Shown piece after piece: positions 8,890 to 16,770 of a DNA stretch of 48,523 nt. The translations under genes and the position numbers were made by a program. Source of the DNA: an uncultured Pelagibacteraceae bacterium. GTDB lineage: Bacteria > Pseudomonadota > Alphaproteobacteria > Pelagibacterales > Pelagibacteraceae. The notes below the pieces were generated by a model. It searched no databases and had not been told where the DNA came from. It was given only the letters and a program-made list of their open reading frames with translations. Position 1 is the first letter of the stretch, and each line of letters begins with the position of its first letter. The stretch spans positions 1-48,523 of the forward strand of contig CACNTU010000004.1 in NCBI GenBank assembly GCA_902623415.1, read 5' to 3'.

Positions 8890-9446
8890 AGATTAGTGCT
8901 GGAGAAATAAGAGCTGGAATGCTCTTAGAATATAAAAATGACTTATGGCAGGTTTTGAAAACACAACATGTTAAACCTGGAAAAGGTGGTGCCTTTGCAC
9001 AAGTTGAAATGAAAAGCTTAAATAAAAATACAAAATTAAATGAAAGATTCAGATCTAGTGAAACTGTAGAAAAAGCATCATTGGAAGAGTCGGCTTTTAA
9101 TTATCTTTATAGTGATGATGCAAATTATTTTTTTATGGATGCAAAAACATTTGAACAAATAGAAATAAAAAAAGCGACTGTTGGTGATAAAGGAAAACTT
9201 CTAACAGAAAATCTAGAGGTATCTGTTAGTTTTTATAACGAAAATCCAATATCCATTGAATTACCAAATCAAGTCCAATGTAAAATTGATACAACAGATG
9301 TTGCATTAAAGGGTCAAACAGCTTCTTCCTCATATAAACCTGCCACTCTTGATAATGGTTTAAATATTCAAGTACCTCCATTTATTGAAGCAGGTGATGA
9401 AGTTATAGTTGATACAAGAAGTTTAGAGTACATAAAAAAAATTTAA
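8886..9446 (+). CDS. efp: Translation elongation factor P
   Basis: EF-P relieves ribosome stalling at consecutive prolines. The 186-residue length is standard. The N-terminal KOW-like domain carries the exposed loop KPGKGGAF with Lys33 at the position that is post-translationally modified in many bacteria. The middle OB domain and the C-terminal signature GLNIQVPPFIEAGDEVIVDTR are intact. The ATG overlaps the thiE stop by 4 bases and suhB follows 3 bases later. No EpmA or EpmB modification gene is visible in this window, so whether Lys33 is modified cannot be judged. Confidence 0.96.
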   Translation: MKISAGEIRAGMLLEYKNDLWQVLKTQHVKPGKGGAFAQVEMKSLNKNTKLNERFRSSETVEKASLEESAFNYLYSDDANYFFMDAKTFEQIEIKKATVGDKGKLLTENLEVSVSFYNENPISIELPNQVQCKIDTTDVALKGQTASSSYKPATLDNGLNIQVPPFIEAGDEVIVDTRSLEYIKKI

Positions 9447-9449
9447 AAA

Positions 9450-10190
9450 ATGATTTCTATATCTTCAAATTTAAACATCATGATTAAGGCTGCTGAAAAA
9501 GCTTCTAAATCAATAATAAGAGATTTTGGTGAGGTTGAAAAATTACAAGTATCTAAAAAAGGACCTAAAGATTTTGTAACAAAAACTGATAAGAATGTTG
9601 AAAAGATTTTGATTGAAGAACTTTCTAAAATAAAAAAAAATTATTCTTTCCTTTCAGAGGAAGTTGGTAAAATAAATAATAAAGATAGAGAGAATATTTG
9701 GATAATTGATCCTATAGATGGAACTACTAATTTTCTTCATGGCATACCCCACTTTGCAATAAGTATTGCTCTACAATCTAATAAGGAAATTGTAAGTGGT
9801 TTAATTTTTGACCCTATTAAAGATGAAATGTATTATTCAGAAAAAGACAAGGGAGCTTTTTTAAACAATCAAAGATTAAGAGTATCCAAAAAAAGTTCGC
9901 TAGATGATTGTTTATTTTCAAGCAATCATGAAGGGGTAAAATTTAGTAATTTAAATATGAGATATAGCGGAAGTGCAGCATTAGATTTGGCTTATGTGGC
10001 ATCAGGTAGATTTGATGGTTATTTTCATAATAAAATTAACCTTTGGGATATTGCTGCAGGAGCCTTAATGGTAAAGGAATCGGGCGGTATTGTTAATGAT
10101 ATAAATAAATTCAGCATTAATAATATTGATATTAGAGCTTTCAGCGGAGCAATTAATGATAAAATGCTTGAAAATTTAAAGAACTTTTAA
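9450..10190 (+). CDS. suhB: Inositol monophosphatase family protein (SuhB-like)
   Basis: The 246-residue protein has the two metal-site signatures of the inositol monophosphatase superfamily: SEEVG at 69-73 with [14 protein letters not shown] at about 85-98, and [15 protein letters not shown] near residue 198. Members dephosphorylate inositol phosphates or related sugar phosphates; E. coli SuhB also takes part in rRNA transcription antitermination. The same fold occasionally supplies fructose-1,6-bisphosphatase activity, which would suit the neighbouring aldolase, but the sequence alone does not establish this. It is the last gene of the tkt-to-suhB run, and rpmE follows behind its own probable promoter. 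Confidence 0.88.
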   Translation: MISISSNLNIMIKAAEKASKSIIRDFGEVEKLQVSKKGPKDFVTKTDKNVEKILIEELSKIKKNYSFLSEEVGKINNKDRENIWIIDPIDGTTNFLHGIPHFAISIALQSNKEIVSGLIFDPIKDEMYYSEKDKGAFLNNQRLRVSKKSSLDDCLFSSNHEGVKFSNLNMRYSGSAALDLAYVASGRFDGYFHNKINLWDIAAGALMVKESGGIVNDINKFSINNIDIRAFSGAINDKMLENLKNF

Positions 10191-10218
10191 TTGTATTATA
10201 AATATCTTTTGTTATAAG
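10191..10218 (+). promoter_or_regulatory. Putative sigma-70 promoter of rpmE, predicted leaderless
   Basis: A -35-like TTGTAT (10191-10196) and a -10-like TATAAG (10213-10218) are separated by 16 bases in the 34-base gap after suhB. The rpmE ATG begins at 10225, only 6 bases after the -10 element. Transcription would therefore start at or next to the ATG, giving a leaderless message. This is read from motif and spacing only. Confidence 0.45.
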
Positions 10219-10224
10219 TCTCGC

Positions 10225-10455
10225 ATGAAAAAAGGCATACACCCTAACTATCACACAATTAAAGTCGAAATGACAGATGGAACACAATTTGAGACCAAAT
10301 CAACTTGGGGTGCCGAAGGAGATTTGCTCAAACTCGAAATAGACCCAAAATCACATGCTGCTTGGACTGGTGGAAAACAAAAGTTGATGGATAAAGGTCG
10401 AATTAGCAAATTTAACAAAAAATTCCAAAATTTTAAGACAGAAAAGAAAAACTAA
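10225..10455 (+). CDS. rpmE: 50S ribosomal protein bL31
   Basis: The 76-residue protein starts [19 protein letters not shown], the typical bL31 N-terminus, and contains the segment [21 protein letters not shown] characteristic of alphaproteobacterial L31. The zinc-binding Cys pairs of some L31 proteins are absent, as in the zinc-independent form. It is probably read from the promoter just upstream, with almost no 5' leader. It is followed immediately (no gap) by trcR, so the two genes should be on one message. Confidence 0.95.
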   Translation: MKKGIHPNYHTIKVEMTDGTQFETKSTWGAEGDLLKLEIDPKSHAAWTGGKQKLMDKGRISKFNKKFQNFKTEKKN

Positions 10456-11037
10456 ATGTCAAATGCCCCTTTAATGCCAATGGCTACAGCTGTTTGGTTA
10501 GTAGAAAACACTACTTTAACATTTAAGCAAATCGCTGAGTTTTGCAATTTACATGAGGTTGAAATTCAAGGGATTGCTGATGGGGAGGTTGCAAAAGGCA
10601 TCAAAGCCTATAACCCAATTATTTCAGGTCAACTATCGAGAGAAGAAATTGAACTTTCATCAAAAGATCAATCGAGACCGTTACAAATTAAAAGTAATGA
10701 TATTGAAATTTCAAATGAAGAGAAAAAAATTAAAAAATATATTCCACTATCAAAAAGACAAGATAAACCAGATTCAGCTTTGTGGTTAATTAGACAGCAT
10801 AATATGCTAAAGGACTCTCAAATTGCTAAACTTGTTGGTATAACAAAAAACTCTGTAACATCTATAAGAAACAAAAGCTATTGGAACTATAACAATCTTA
10901 ATCCTAAAGATCCTGTTGCACTAAATTTATTTTCACAAAAAGATTTAATCGAAGCTATAAAAAAAGCTGAAAGAAGAATAAAGAGAGAAAAAAAAGAGAA
11001 GGAAAAACAAAATAAAGCAAATACAACAAGTGTATAA
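10456..11037 (+). CDS. trcR: DUF1013 family regulator TrcR
   Basis: The 193-residue protein opens with PLMPMATAVWLVENTTLTF followed by FKQIAEFCNLHEVEIQGIADGE, the diagnostic start of the alphaproteobacterial DUF1013 family. Members are described as cell-cycle or global transcriptional regulators (TrcR). Two helix-turn-helix-like segments are visible: one near residues 20-45, and one near 105-140 where SALWLIRQHNMLKDSQIAKL resembles a sigma-like HTH. The C-terminus is a highly basic helical tail. It abuts rpmE. A terminator-like structure is not visible after it; a separate promoter for rpsU appears instead. Family identity is firm; targets in SAR11 are unknown to me. Confidence 0.85.
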   Translation: MSNAPLMPMATAVWLVENTTLTFKQIAEFCNLHEVEIQGIADGEVAKGIKAYNPIISGQLSREEIELSSKDQSRPLQIKSNDIEISNEEKKIKKYIPLSKRQDKPDSALWLIRQHNMLKDSQIAKLVGITKNSVTSIRNKSYWNYNNLNPKDPVALNLFSQKDLIEAIKKAERRIKREKKEKEKQNKANTTSV

Positions 11038-11050
11038 TGAATAAAATAAA

Positions 11051-11079
11051 TGGACATAAATTTATAAAAGTGTTATTAA
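11051..11079 (+). promoter_or_regulatory. Putative sigma-70 promoter of rpsU and tRNA-fMet
   Basis: TGGACA (11051-11056, one mismatch to TTGACA) and TATTAA (11074-11079, four of six matches to TATAAT) are separated by 17 bases. Predicted initiation near 11085-11087 leaves a leader of roughly 15 bases that contains the GGAGG element before the ATT codon of rpsU. It would serve both rpsU and the tRNA 5 bases after it. Prediction from sequence only. Confidence 0.5.
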
Positions 11080-11090
11080 GCCACTTTTTC

Positions 11091-11095
11091 GGAGG
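11091..11095 (+). promoter_or_regulatory. Strong Shine-Dalgarno GGAGG that fixes an ATT start for rpsU
   Basis: GGAGG lies five bases before the ATT at 11101. In this frame the last stop is TAA at 11077-11079 and no ATG, GTG or TTG occurs between it and the conserved IEVKDNN sequence, so this element decides the non-canonical start. Most other genes in the window show no comparable purine-rich site. Confidence 0.8.
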
Positions 11096-11100
11096 TAGTT

Positions 11101-11295
11101 ATTAAAATAGAAGTTAAAGATAATAATGTTGAACAAGCTCTTAGAGTTTTAAAAAGAAAACTTCAAAGAGATGGATTTTTTAAAGTAATAAAACTTAAAA
11201 ATACTTACGAAAAACCCTCTGAAAAAAAGAAAAGAATTCTTCAAGAAAATATAAAAAGAGTAAAAAAATTAAATAAACTTAAAAATAGAATTTAA
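11101..11295 (+). CDS. rpsU: 30S ribosomal protein bS21 with an ATT start codon
   Basis: Translation from ATT gives a 64-residue basic protein with the bS21 pattern: IEVKDNNVEQALRVLKRKLQ, then RDGFFKVIKLKNTYEKPSEK, then a Lys/Arg-rich tail. bS21 sits on the 30S platform near the anti-Shine-Dalgarno and takes part in initiation. No standard start codon exists in frame; only ATT follows the GGAGG element at the correct distance. An AUU start is famous in infC, where IF3 discriminates against it and so controls its own synthesis; I infer a comparable translational control here. The gene lies 63 bases after trcR behind a probable promoter and 5 bases before tRNA-fMet. Because it lacks ATG it is easily missed by gene finders. 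Confidence 0.9.
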   Translation: MKIEVKDNNVEQALRVLKRKLQRDGFFKVIKLKNTYEKPSEKKKRILQENIKRVKKLNKLKNRI

Positions 11296-11300
11296 AACAC

Positions 11301-11377
<77 letters not shown>

Positions 11378-11487
11378 ATTAAATAAAATAAAAATAACTT
11401 TAAATAATTTAATAATTCAAAATGTTTAATTCGTTATTCATTGATATTTAAGATAAAAACTATAATCTTTAATAAATTTGTATATTC
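11378..11487. other. Gap between tRNA-fMet and the sugar mini-island, with a TATAAT box
   Basis: This 110-base AT-rich stretch is the longest gene-free gap in the window. No stem-loop terminator and no repeat of the tRNA 3' end is visible. A perfect -10 hexamer TATAAT lies at 11461-11466. Upstream candidates are TTGATA at 11441 (spacer 14, short) or TTCATT at 11437 (spacer 18). It would drive the epimerase gene whose ATG is at 11488. Nothing else can be supported. Confidence 0.45.
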
Positions 11488-12441
11488 ATGAATATTTTAA
11501 TTACAGGTTGTGCTGGATTTATTGGCTATTCTCTTGCAAAGAAATTACTGAAAAACAATAAAAATAATATTTTTGGCTTTGACAACTTAAATAAATTTTA
11601 TTCAATAAAATTAAAAAAAAAGAGATTGTCAAATTTAAATAAAAACAAAAATTTTAAATTTTTTAAAATTGACTTAGCTGATAAAAAGAAATTATCTTAT
11701 CTCTTTAAACACAAAAAAATTGATATTATTTTTCATTTTGCTGCCCAGGCTGGTGTCAGATACGTATCCACACATCCGGAGAAATTTATACATAGTAATA
11801 TCTTGGGTTTTCACAATCTACTAAGCACCTCAAAAGAGTTTAACATAAAAAAATTTTTTTATGCTTCATCTAGCTCGGTGTATGGTGACTCAAATAAATT
11901 TCCAGTAGATGAAAAATCAAAGTTAAATCCTAAAAATATTTATGGTTTAAGCAAAAAATTAAATGAAGAATATATCAAGATTTATTCAAACGAAAAAACA
12001 AAATATATTGGTCTTAGATTTTTTACTGTTTATGGTGAATGGGGTAGACCTGACATGTTGATCCTTAAATATTTAGATTATGCGAAAAAGAATAAAACTT
12101 TTTATTTAAATAATTCAGGCAATCATTGGAGAGATTTTACCTATATAGATGATGTCACGAAAATATTAATAAAACTAATTAATAAAAGGTTCAAAGAAAA
12201 TGAAATATTTAATATTTGTAGTAATAGACCAATACTAATCAAAAACTTAATATTGTATTTGAATGAAAAAACAGGTTTTAATAAAATAAAAAACATTAAT
12301 GTGAATAACATCGAAGTATTTAAAACCCATGGAAAAAATTTAAAACTTAAAAAAAAAATAAACTATTCAAATTACTCCGATTTCCACAAAAATGTTGATA
12401 AAACAATTAATTGGTTCAAAAAATATAATCATCTTATTTGA
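11488..12441 (+). CDS. UDP-glucuronate 4-epimerase-like NAD-dependent epimerase
   Basis: The 317-residue extended SDR protein has the NAD-binding loop GCAGFIG at residues 7-13, the catalytic Ser in SSSSVYGD near 127-134, and YGLSK with the Tyr-x3-Lys pair at 152-156. The segment RFFTVYGEWGRPDM at 177-190 is typical of CapI/UDP-glucuronate 4-epimerases that make UDP-galacturonate. It is slightly shorter than usual for that family (about 335-350). It stands with a methyltransferase gene between tRNA-fMet and a transaldolase gene, apart from the main polysaccharide block, and looks like a small inserted sugar-modification pair. Its own promoter is plausible in the 110-base gap before it. Confidence 0.82.
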   Translation: MNILITGCAGFIGYSLAKKLLKNNKNNIFGFDNLNKFYSIKLKKKRLSNLNKNKNFKFFKIDLADKKKLSYLFKHKKIDIIFHFAAQAGVRYVSTHPEKFIHSNILGFHNLLSTSKEFNIKKFFYASSSSVYGDSNKFPVDEKSKLNPKNIYGLSKKLNEEYIKIYSNEKTKYIGLRFFTVYGEWGRPDMLILKYLDYAKKNKTFYLNNSGNHWRDFTYIDDVTKILIKLINKRFKENEIFNICSNRPILIKNLILYLNEKTGFNKIKNINVNNIEVFKTHGKNLKLKKKINYSNYSDFHKNVDKTINWFKKYNHLI

Positions 12442-12463
12442 AAAATTTGAAAATTAAAAATCA

Positions 12464-13141
12464 ATGATAAAAAAAATAGGAAATCCAGAGCCATTTAACA
12501 AAAAGTTAATTTCAAAAATAAATGAGGCAGAAATAGATTTATACTACATAAAGAATAGATCAGACTTCAGAGATAAAATACTAGATAACATAAATGCTAA
12601 TGACAGCATATTAGACATAGGTAAAGGTATGAGGGATAAGTTTTCAAAAATAAAATCAAATAAAGTCGAAACTTTAGATGTGAATGAATATGAAGATTAT
12701 CCTGATATAATCTTTGACTTGTGTGATAAACTAGATGAAAGTTTGTATGAAAAATATGACAAAATTATCTGCTTAGCTATTCTAGAACATGTTTACAATC
12801 CATTCAGTGCAGTAGATAATTTAAAAAAGATGCTAAAAACAAATGGGATTATTTATGGTTATGTGCCTTATCTAAATTTTTATCACGCACCTAAAAATTT
12901 AAAATTTCAAGATTATTTTAGATTTTCAAAAGATGCTTTAATTTATCTATTTAAAGATTTTTCTAAGGTAAAATTATTCCCTATTCGAGGTAAAGTTTCT
13001 GCTGCTCTAAACATAATGTTTCCTGGCAGATGGAAAAAATACATTGAAAAAACATCAATAAATATTTTGTTAGATAAGTTAAGTACAGATGAAAAAAATA
13101 TAAAACAGTGTAGTGGGTTTTACTTTATAATTAATAAATAA
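12464..13141 (+). CDS. Class I SAM-dependent methyltransferase (putative)
   Basis: The 225-residue protein has a recognisable but divergent SAM-binding pattern: SILDIGKGMRDKF in place of the usual DxGxGxG loop, then VETLDVNEY at the second strand, and IICLAILEHVYNPFSAVDNL near residue 103, which matches the E-H-V-x-x-P motif of methyltransferase type 11 proteins. PYLNFYHAPKNLKFQDYFRF is also commonly seen in this group. The target is unknown; the neighbouring uronate epimerase suggests a sugar or glycolipid. It ends one base before the convergent transaldolase-family gene. No signal peptide or membrane segment is visible. Confidence 0.65.
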   Translation: MIKKIGNPEPFNKKLISKINEAEIDLYYIKNRSDFRDKILDNINANDSILDIGKGMRDKFSKIKSNKVETLDVNEYEDYPDIIFDLCDKLDESLYEKYDKIICLAILEHVYNPFSAVDNLKKMLKTNGIIYGYVPYLNFYHAPKNLKFQDYFRFSKDALIYLFKDFSKVKLFPIRGKVSAALNIMFPGRWKKYIEKTSINILLDKLSTDEKNIKQCSGFYFIINK

Positions 13142-13840
13142 TTAGATTTTGAATTTAGATTTTTTAGAGTCTATTAAGAAAGCTTGTACTGTTTCTTTGG
13201 TTAATGCGACAAAAGATTTTCCAAACTTTTCTATCTTTTCAATTATTGAAGGAGGAACCGTTATTATGTGACAGCCTAGTTGCTTTGCTTGCAAGTAATT
13301 ATATGGCTCTCTTACACTCGCCCAGAGTATTTCAACATTTTTAAAATTTTTAGATAAAGCAATACTTTTTTTAAACTCAGGCAAAGGATCTTTACCTGAG
13401 TCACCTGCCCTTCCTGCAAAAATAGAGATAATCACTTTTGATTTTTTGTTAATTAATTGTAAAATTTTCTCAGTCTGTTTTGCAGTATAGACTGCAGTAA
13501 TATTCAACTTAATATTTTTTTTATTTAAATCTTTAATAATTTTGCCCATAAAGACTCCTTTGGAATTATAAACTGGCACTTTTACATAAACATTTTTTCC
13601 CCATGTGTTTATTTTTAAAGCTTGTTTTTTCATTTCTTTGTACTCATCTGCAAAAACTTCCAATGAAACCGGTTTATTTTTACAAATTTTAAGGATCTTT
13701 TTTGAATACAGTTTATAGTCTTTAGCTCCTGCCTTTCTCATTAAACTAGGATTAGTTGTAAAGCCTTTTACAATTTTTTTTTTATTAAATTTTTGAATGA
13801 CCTTTAGTTCGGCTATGTCACAGAAGATTTTAGTTTTCAA
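13142..13840 (-). CDS. tal: Transaldolase family protein
   Basis: The 232-residue protein is of the short transaldolase/fructose-6-phosphate aldolase type. KGFTTNPSLMRKAG near residues 25-38 matches the substrate-site motif, VYVKVPV contains the expected Schiff-base Lys87, and ILWASVRE plus GCHIITVPP near the C-terminus match phosphate-binding strands. Transaldolase would complement the transketolase encoded at 3131 for non-oxidative pentose phosphate flux, but F6P aldolase-like activity cannot be excluded. It is the last gene of the 5S-rpmJ-pnt run, 8 bases after pntB, and faces the methyltransferase gene tail to tail. Confidence 0.85.
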   Translation of the reverse strand: MKTKIFCDIAELKVIQKFNKKKIVKGFTTNPSLMRKAGAKDYKLYSKKILKICKNKPVSLEVFADEYKEMKKQALKINTWGKNVYVKVPVYNSKGVFMGKIIKDLNKKNIKLNITAVYTAKQTEKILQLINKKSKVIISIFAGRAGDSGKDPLPEFKKSIALSKNFKNVEILWASVREPYNYLQAKQLGCHIITVPPSIIEKIEKFGKSFVALTKETVQAFLIDSKKSKFKI

Positions 13841-13848
13841 AGCATTTC

Positions 13849-15246
13849 CTATAAATTTTTTGTTATATCCTCTGTCATTTTTTTTGCATCAGCAAATAAC
13901 ATCAGGGTATTCTCTTTATAGAAGAGATCATTATCAATCCCTGCGTATCCTGGGGAAAGACTTCTTTTTACAAACAATACTGATTTACATTTTTCAACAT
14001 CTAAAACTGGCATTCCATAAATTGGACTTTGTGGATCTGTTTTTGCTACGGGATTTGTTACGTCGTTTGCACCAATCACAAAGGCTACATCAGCATTTGC
14101 AAAATCATTATTAATTTCTTCTAGTTCAAAAACTTCATCATAAGGAACATTTGCCTCAGCTAATAGAACATTCATATGTCCTGGCATTCTACCGGCAACT
14201 GGATGAATTGCGTAAGATACTTTAATATCGTTTTTTTTTAGGGTATCTACCATCTCTCTTAATGCGTGTTGAGCTTGTGCAACTGCCATTCCATATCCAG
14301 GAACTATTATTACCGATGAGGCGTTTTTCATTAAAAATGCTGCATCATCTGCATTACCACTTTTAACAGGTCTTTGTTCTTTATTTGAATTAATTGAAGT
14401 TTCTTCTGTTGCACCAAATCCACCAAGTATTACATTGAAGAAAGAACGATTCATTCCTTTGCACATAATGTAGGATAAAATTGCTCCAGAAGATCCTACT
14501 AGAGCACCTGTTATAATTAATGCTGTATTTTCTAATGTAAATCCGATGCCTGCTGCTGCCCAACCTGAATATGAATTAAGCATAGATATTACTACTGGCA
14601 TGTCTGCTCCACCAATCGGAATAATCAAAAGAAAGCCTATCAAGAAAGAAACAGCTAAAAGTATCCAAAATAAATTAGATGATTGAGTTAAGCATAATAA
14701 ATAAATCAAAATAACTATTGAAATTAAAATCAACGCATTAATAAAATGTTGACCTTTAAATGTAATTGGTGAACCAGACATTATTCCTTGCAATTTTAAA
14801 AAAGCTATTACAGAACCTGAAAATGTTATAGCCCCAACAGCAGCACCAATAGACATTTCAATCAAACTACCTAGCTTAATGTTTCCAACTGTGCCTAGAT
14901 TAAAAGCTTCAGGATTTAAAAAAGCTGAAATTGCAACAAATACAGCAGCCAATCCAACCAAACTATGGAATCCAGCAACCAATTCTGGCATAGCTGTCAT
15001 TGGTATTTTGTAGGCTATGAATGCTCCAATTGAACCACCTGCTAAAATAAAACATAATACAAAAATAAATCCACTTGAAAAATTACCAGTAGATAGAAAT
15101 GTTACTGCTATAGCAATGATCATACCCAATATCCCAAAAAAATTACCTTGTCTTGATGTTTCGGGTGATGACAAACCTCTAAGGGCAAGAATGAATAATA
15201 CACCTGAAACTAAATAAAAAATTGCAGATAAATTTGCTGAAATCAT
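13849..15246 (-). CDS. pntB: NAD(P) transhydrogenase subunit beta
   Basis: PntB carries membrane helices of the proton channel plus the NADP-binding domain dIII of the proton-translocating transhydrogenase, which uses the proton-motive force to make NADPH from NADH. The 465-residue protein has many hydrophobic helices up to about residue 270, then the dIII signature VPGYGMAVAQAQHAL followed by HPVAGRMPGHMNVLLAEA and VIGANDVTNP. The C-terminus RSLSPGYAGIDNDLF is typical. Its start overlaps the end of pntAB by one base. As in other alphaproteobacteria the enzyme is split into three genes. Confidence 0.97.
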   Translation of the reverse strand: MISANLSAIFYLVSGVLFILALRGLSSPETSRQGNFFGILGMIIAIAVTFLSTGNFSSGFIFVLCFILAGGSIGAFIAYKIPMTAMPELVAGFHSLVGLAAVFVAISAFLNPEAFNLGTVGNIKLGSLIEMSIGAAVGAITFSGSVIAFLKLQGIMSGSPITFKGQHFINALILISIVILIYLLCLTQSSNLFWILLAVSFLIGFLLIIPIGGADMPVVISMLNSYSGWAAAGIGFTLENTALIITGALVGSSGAILSYIMCKGMNRSFFNVILGGFGATEETSINSNKEQRPVKSGNADDAAFLMKNASSVIIVPGYGMAVAQAQHALREMVDTLKKNDIKVSYAIHPVAGRMPGHMNVLLAEANVPYDEVFELEEINNDFANADVAFVIGANDVTNPVAKTDPQSPIYGMPVLDVEKCKSVLFVKRSLSPGYAGIDNDLFYKENTLMLFADAKKMTEDITKNL

Positions 15247-15554
15247 TACTTATCCTTTTTCTTTTTTTTATACATCGCTAACATTCTTTGAGTAACAAGA
15301 AACCCTCCAAAAATATTTATTGCAGCCAAAGCTATTGCCAAAAAACCAAAAATACTTGAAGTATTAAAAACATTATTAGAATCTCCTGACAAGCCCGCAA
15401 TAATAGCACCAACAATAATCACCGAGGAAATTGCATTAGTTACAGACATCAGAGGTGTATGTAATGAAGGGGTGACACTCCAAACAACATAATACCCAAC
15501 AAATATTGAAAGGATAAATATACTTAATCTAAATATTAAAGGATCTATTTCCAT
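15246..15554 (-). CDS. pntAB: NAD(P) transhydrogenase subunit alpha part 2 (membrane)
   Basis: The 102-residue protein is the membrane portion of the alpha subunit, encoded separately as in alphaproteobacteria. It has three to four hydrophobic helices; VVWSVTPSLHTPLMSVTNAI is the conserved stretch of this subunit, and the C-terminus ends in a run of Lys (MYKKKKKDK). It lies 3 bases downstream of pntAA and overlaps pntB by one base, so all three subunits should be made in fixed proportion from one message. Confidence 0.95.
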   Translation of the reverse strand: MEIDPLIFRLSIFILSIFVGYYVVWSVTPSLHTPLMSVTNAISSVIIVGAIIAGLSGDSNNVFNTSSIFGFLAIALAAINIFGGFLVTQRMLAMYKKKKKDK

Positions 15555-15557
15555 AAC

Positions 15558-16646
15558 TTATTTTATTAATGTCTTTTCTATAATTTCATCATCTAAATTT
15601 ACATTTATTCTTTTGTTCTCTTTATCGAATAAATTGTCAACAAAATTAAAAATATTTTTTGCATACAAACTTGAAGCAGAAACAGGAAGTTTATTTAAAA
15701 TATTACTTTCTCCCATTATTTTTACTCCATTTTTTTCAACAATTTTATCTACCTCTGTAAATGCAGTATTTCCTCCTTGAATTGCTGCTAAGTCATATAT
15801 GACAGAACCTGCTTGCATTTTATTAATCATATCATCTTTAATAATCAACGGCGCTTTTTTTCCTGGTATTAAAGCTGTGCAAATCACAATATCAATTTTT
15901 TTTAATGTTTCAGTCAGTAACTCTTCTTGTTTTTTTTTAAAATCCTCAGAAGCCTCTTTTGCATAACCCCCTTCAGTCTCCAAATTTTCTGAACCTTCCA
16001 CAGTTAAAAATTTTCCACCTAAACTTTCAACTTGTTCTTTGGATGCCATCCTTACATCGGTCGCGAAAACAATTGCACCCATCCTCTTCGCTGTCGCAAT
16101 TGCTTGTAATCCAGCAACACCCGCACCAACAATTAAAACTTTTGCAGCTGGCACTGTTCCCGCTGCTGTCATCATCATCGGTATGGCTTTTTCAAAATAA
16201 GAGAAAGACTCTACAACAGCCTTATATCCAGCAAGATTTGCCTGGGAAGATAATATATCCATTGATTGAGCTCTAGTAATTCTTGGAAGCAACTCTAATG
16301 AAAAAAGATTAATTTTTCTTTTAGCCATGTTCATCAATTTTTCTTTATTATTATAAGGATTCAAAACTCCAATTAATGTCTGATTTTGCTTAACATTTGA
16401 AATTTGTTCATCAGATAACAATCCAAGTTGAATTAATATATCAGATGAATTTAAAATTTTATTTTCATCTTTAGAGGTTGATGCACCCATTGCTATATAC
16501 TGATCATCTTTTATTCCAAGATGTAATCCATAATTTTCACTTAAACATACTTCAAATCCTAAAGATATGTATTTTTTTACTATTTCTGGAGTTACAGCAA
16601 TTCTTTTTTCAATATTTTGATTTTCTAAAATAGAACCTATTTTCAT
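15558..16646 (-). CDS. pntAA: NAD(P) transhydrogenase subunit alpha part 1 (NAD-binding)
   Basis: This 362-residue soluble subunit binds NAD(H) (domain dI). The NAD loop reads VGAGVAGLQAIATAKRMGA and is followed by FATDVR; CTALIPGKKAPLI and SVIYDLAAIQGGN follow in the second half, all conserved in dI. I place the start at the Met of MKIGSILENQN (16646) because the reading frame can extend 22 codons further only by running into the upstream oxidase-subunit gene, and the family begins with this sequence. Eight bases separate it from that small gene. Confidence 0.95.
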   Translation of the reverse strand: MKIGSILENQNIEKRIAVTPEIVKKYISLGFEVCLSENYGLHLGIKDDQYIAMGASTSKDENKILNSSDILIQLGLLSDEQISNVKQNQTLIGVLNPYNNKEKLMNMAKRKINLFSLELLPRITRAQSMDILSSQANLAGYKAVVESFSYFEKAIPMMMTAAGTVPAAKVLIVGAGVAGLQAIATAKRMGAIVFATDVRMASKEQVESLGGKFLTVEGSENLETEGGYAKEASEDFKKKQEELLTETLKKIDIVICTALIPGKKAPLIIKDDMINKMQAGSVIYDLAAIQGGNTAFTEVDKIVEKNGVKIMGESNILNKLPVSASSLYAKNIFNFVDNLFDKENKRINVNLDDEIIEKTLIK

Positions 16647-16654
16647 AAAAGATA

Positions 16655-16765
16655 CTATAATAAAAAAATAGCCATCAAGACTAAAACAGATATCACAGCG
16701 ACAGTTCCCCACAGAACAAATCTGGTAAAATTATTCCAAGTGTTTTTATGGTTTTCATTATCCAT
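16655..16765 (-). CDS. aa3-type cytochrome c oxidase subunit IV (36 residues)
   Basis: Translation of the minus strand from the ATG at 16765 gives a 36-residue peptide with one transmembrane helix. It contains NHKNTWNNFTRFVLWGTVAV and ends VLMAIFLL, the pattern of the bacterial aa3 oxidase subunit IV family (His, Thr-Trp/Tyr, Phe, then a helix ending L-M-A-x-F-L). This small subunit accompanies Cox I-III in Alphaproteobacteria and its gene is frequently found just upstream of pntA. It lies 5 bases after rpmJ and 8 bases before pntAA. It is too short for common gene-finding cut-offs. Function is known only in general terms as an accessory subunit. Confidence 0.85.
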   Translation of the reverse strand: MDNENHKNTWNNFTRFVLWGTVAVISVLVLMAIFLL

Positions 16766-16770
16766 AAAAT

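Noticed and set aside
11072-11105. Direct repeat GTTATTAA (11072-11079 and 11098-11105) around the rpsU leader
   Set aside because: The first copy overlaps the -10 box and the second overlaps the start codon; 8-base AT repeats are common here, so a binding-site claim is not supported.
13797-14114. Plus-strand frame of 105 codons opposite pntB
   Set aside because: Entirely antisense to the conserved NADP domain of pntB; no independent support.
15959-16276. Plus-strand frame of 105 codons opposite pntAA
   Set aside because: Antisense to conserved coding sequence; Ser/His/Leu-rich shadow peptide.
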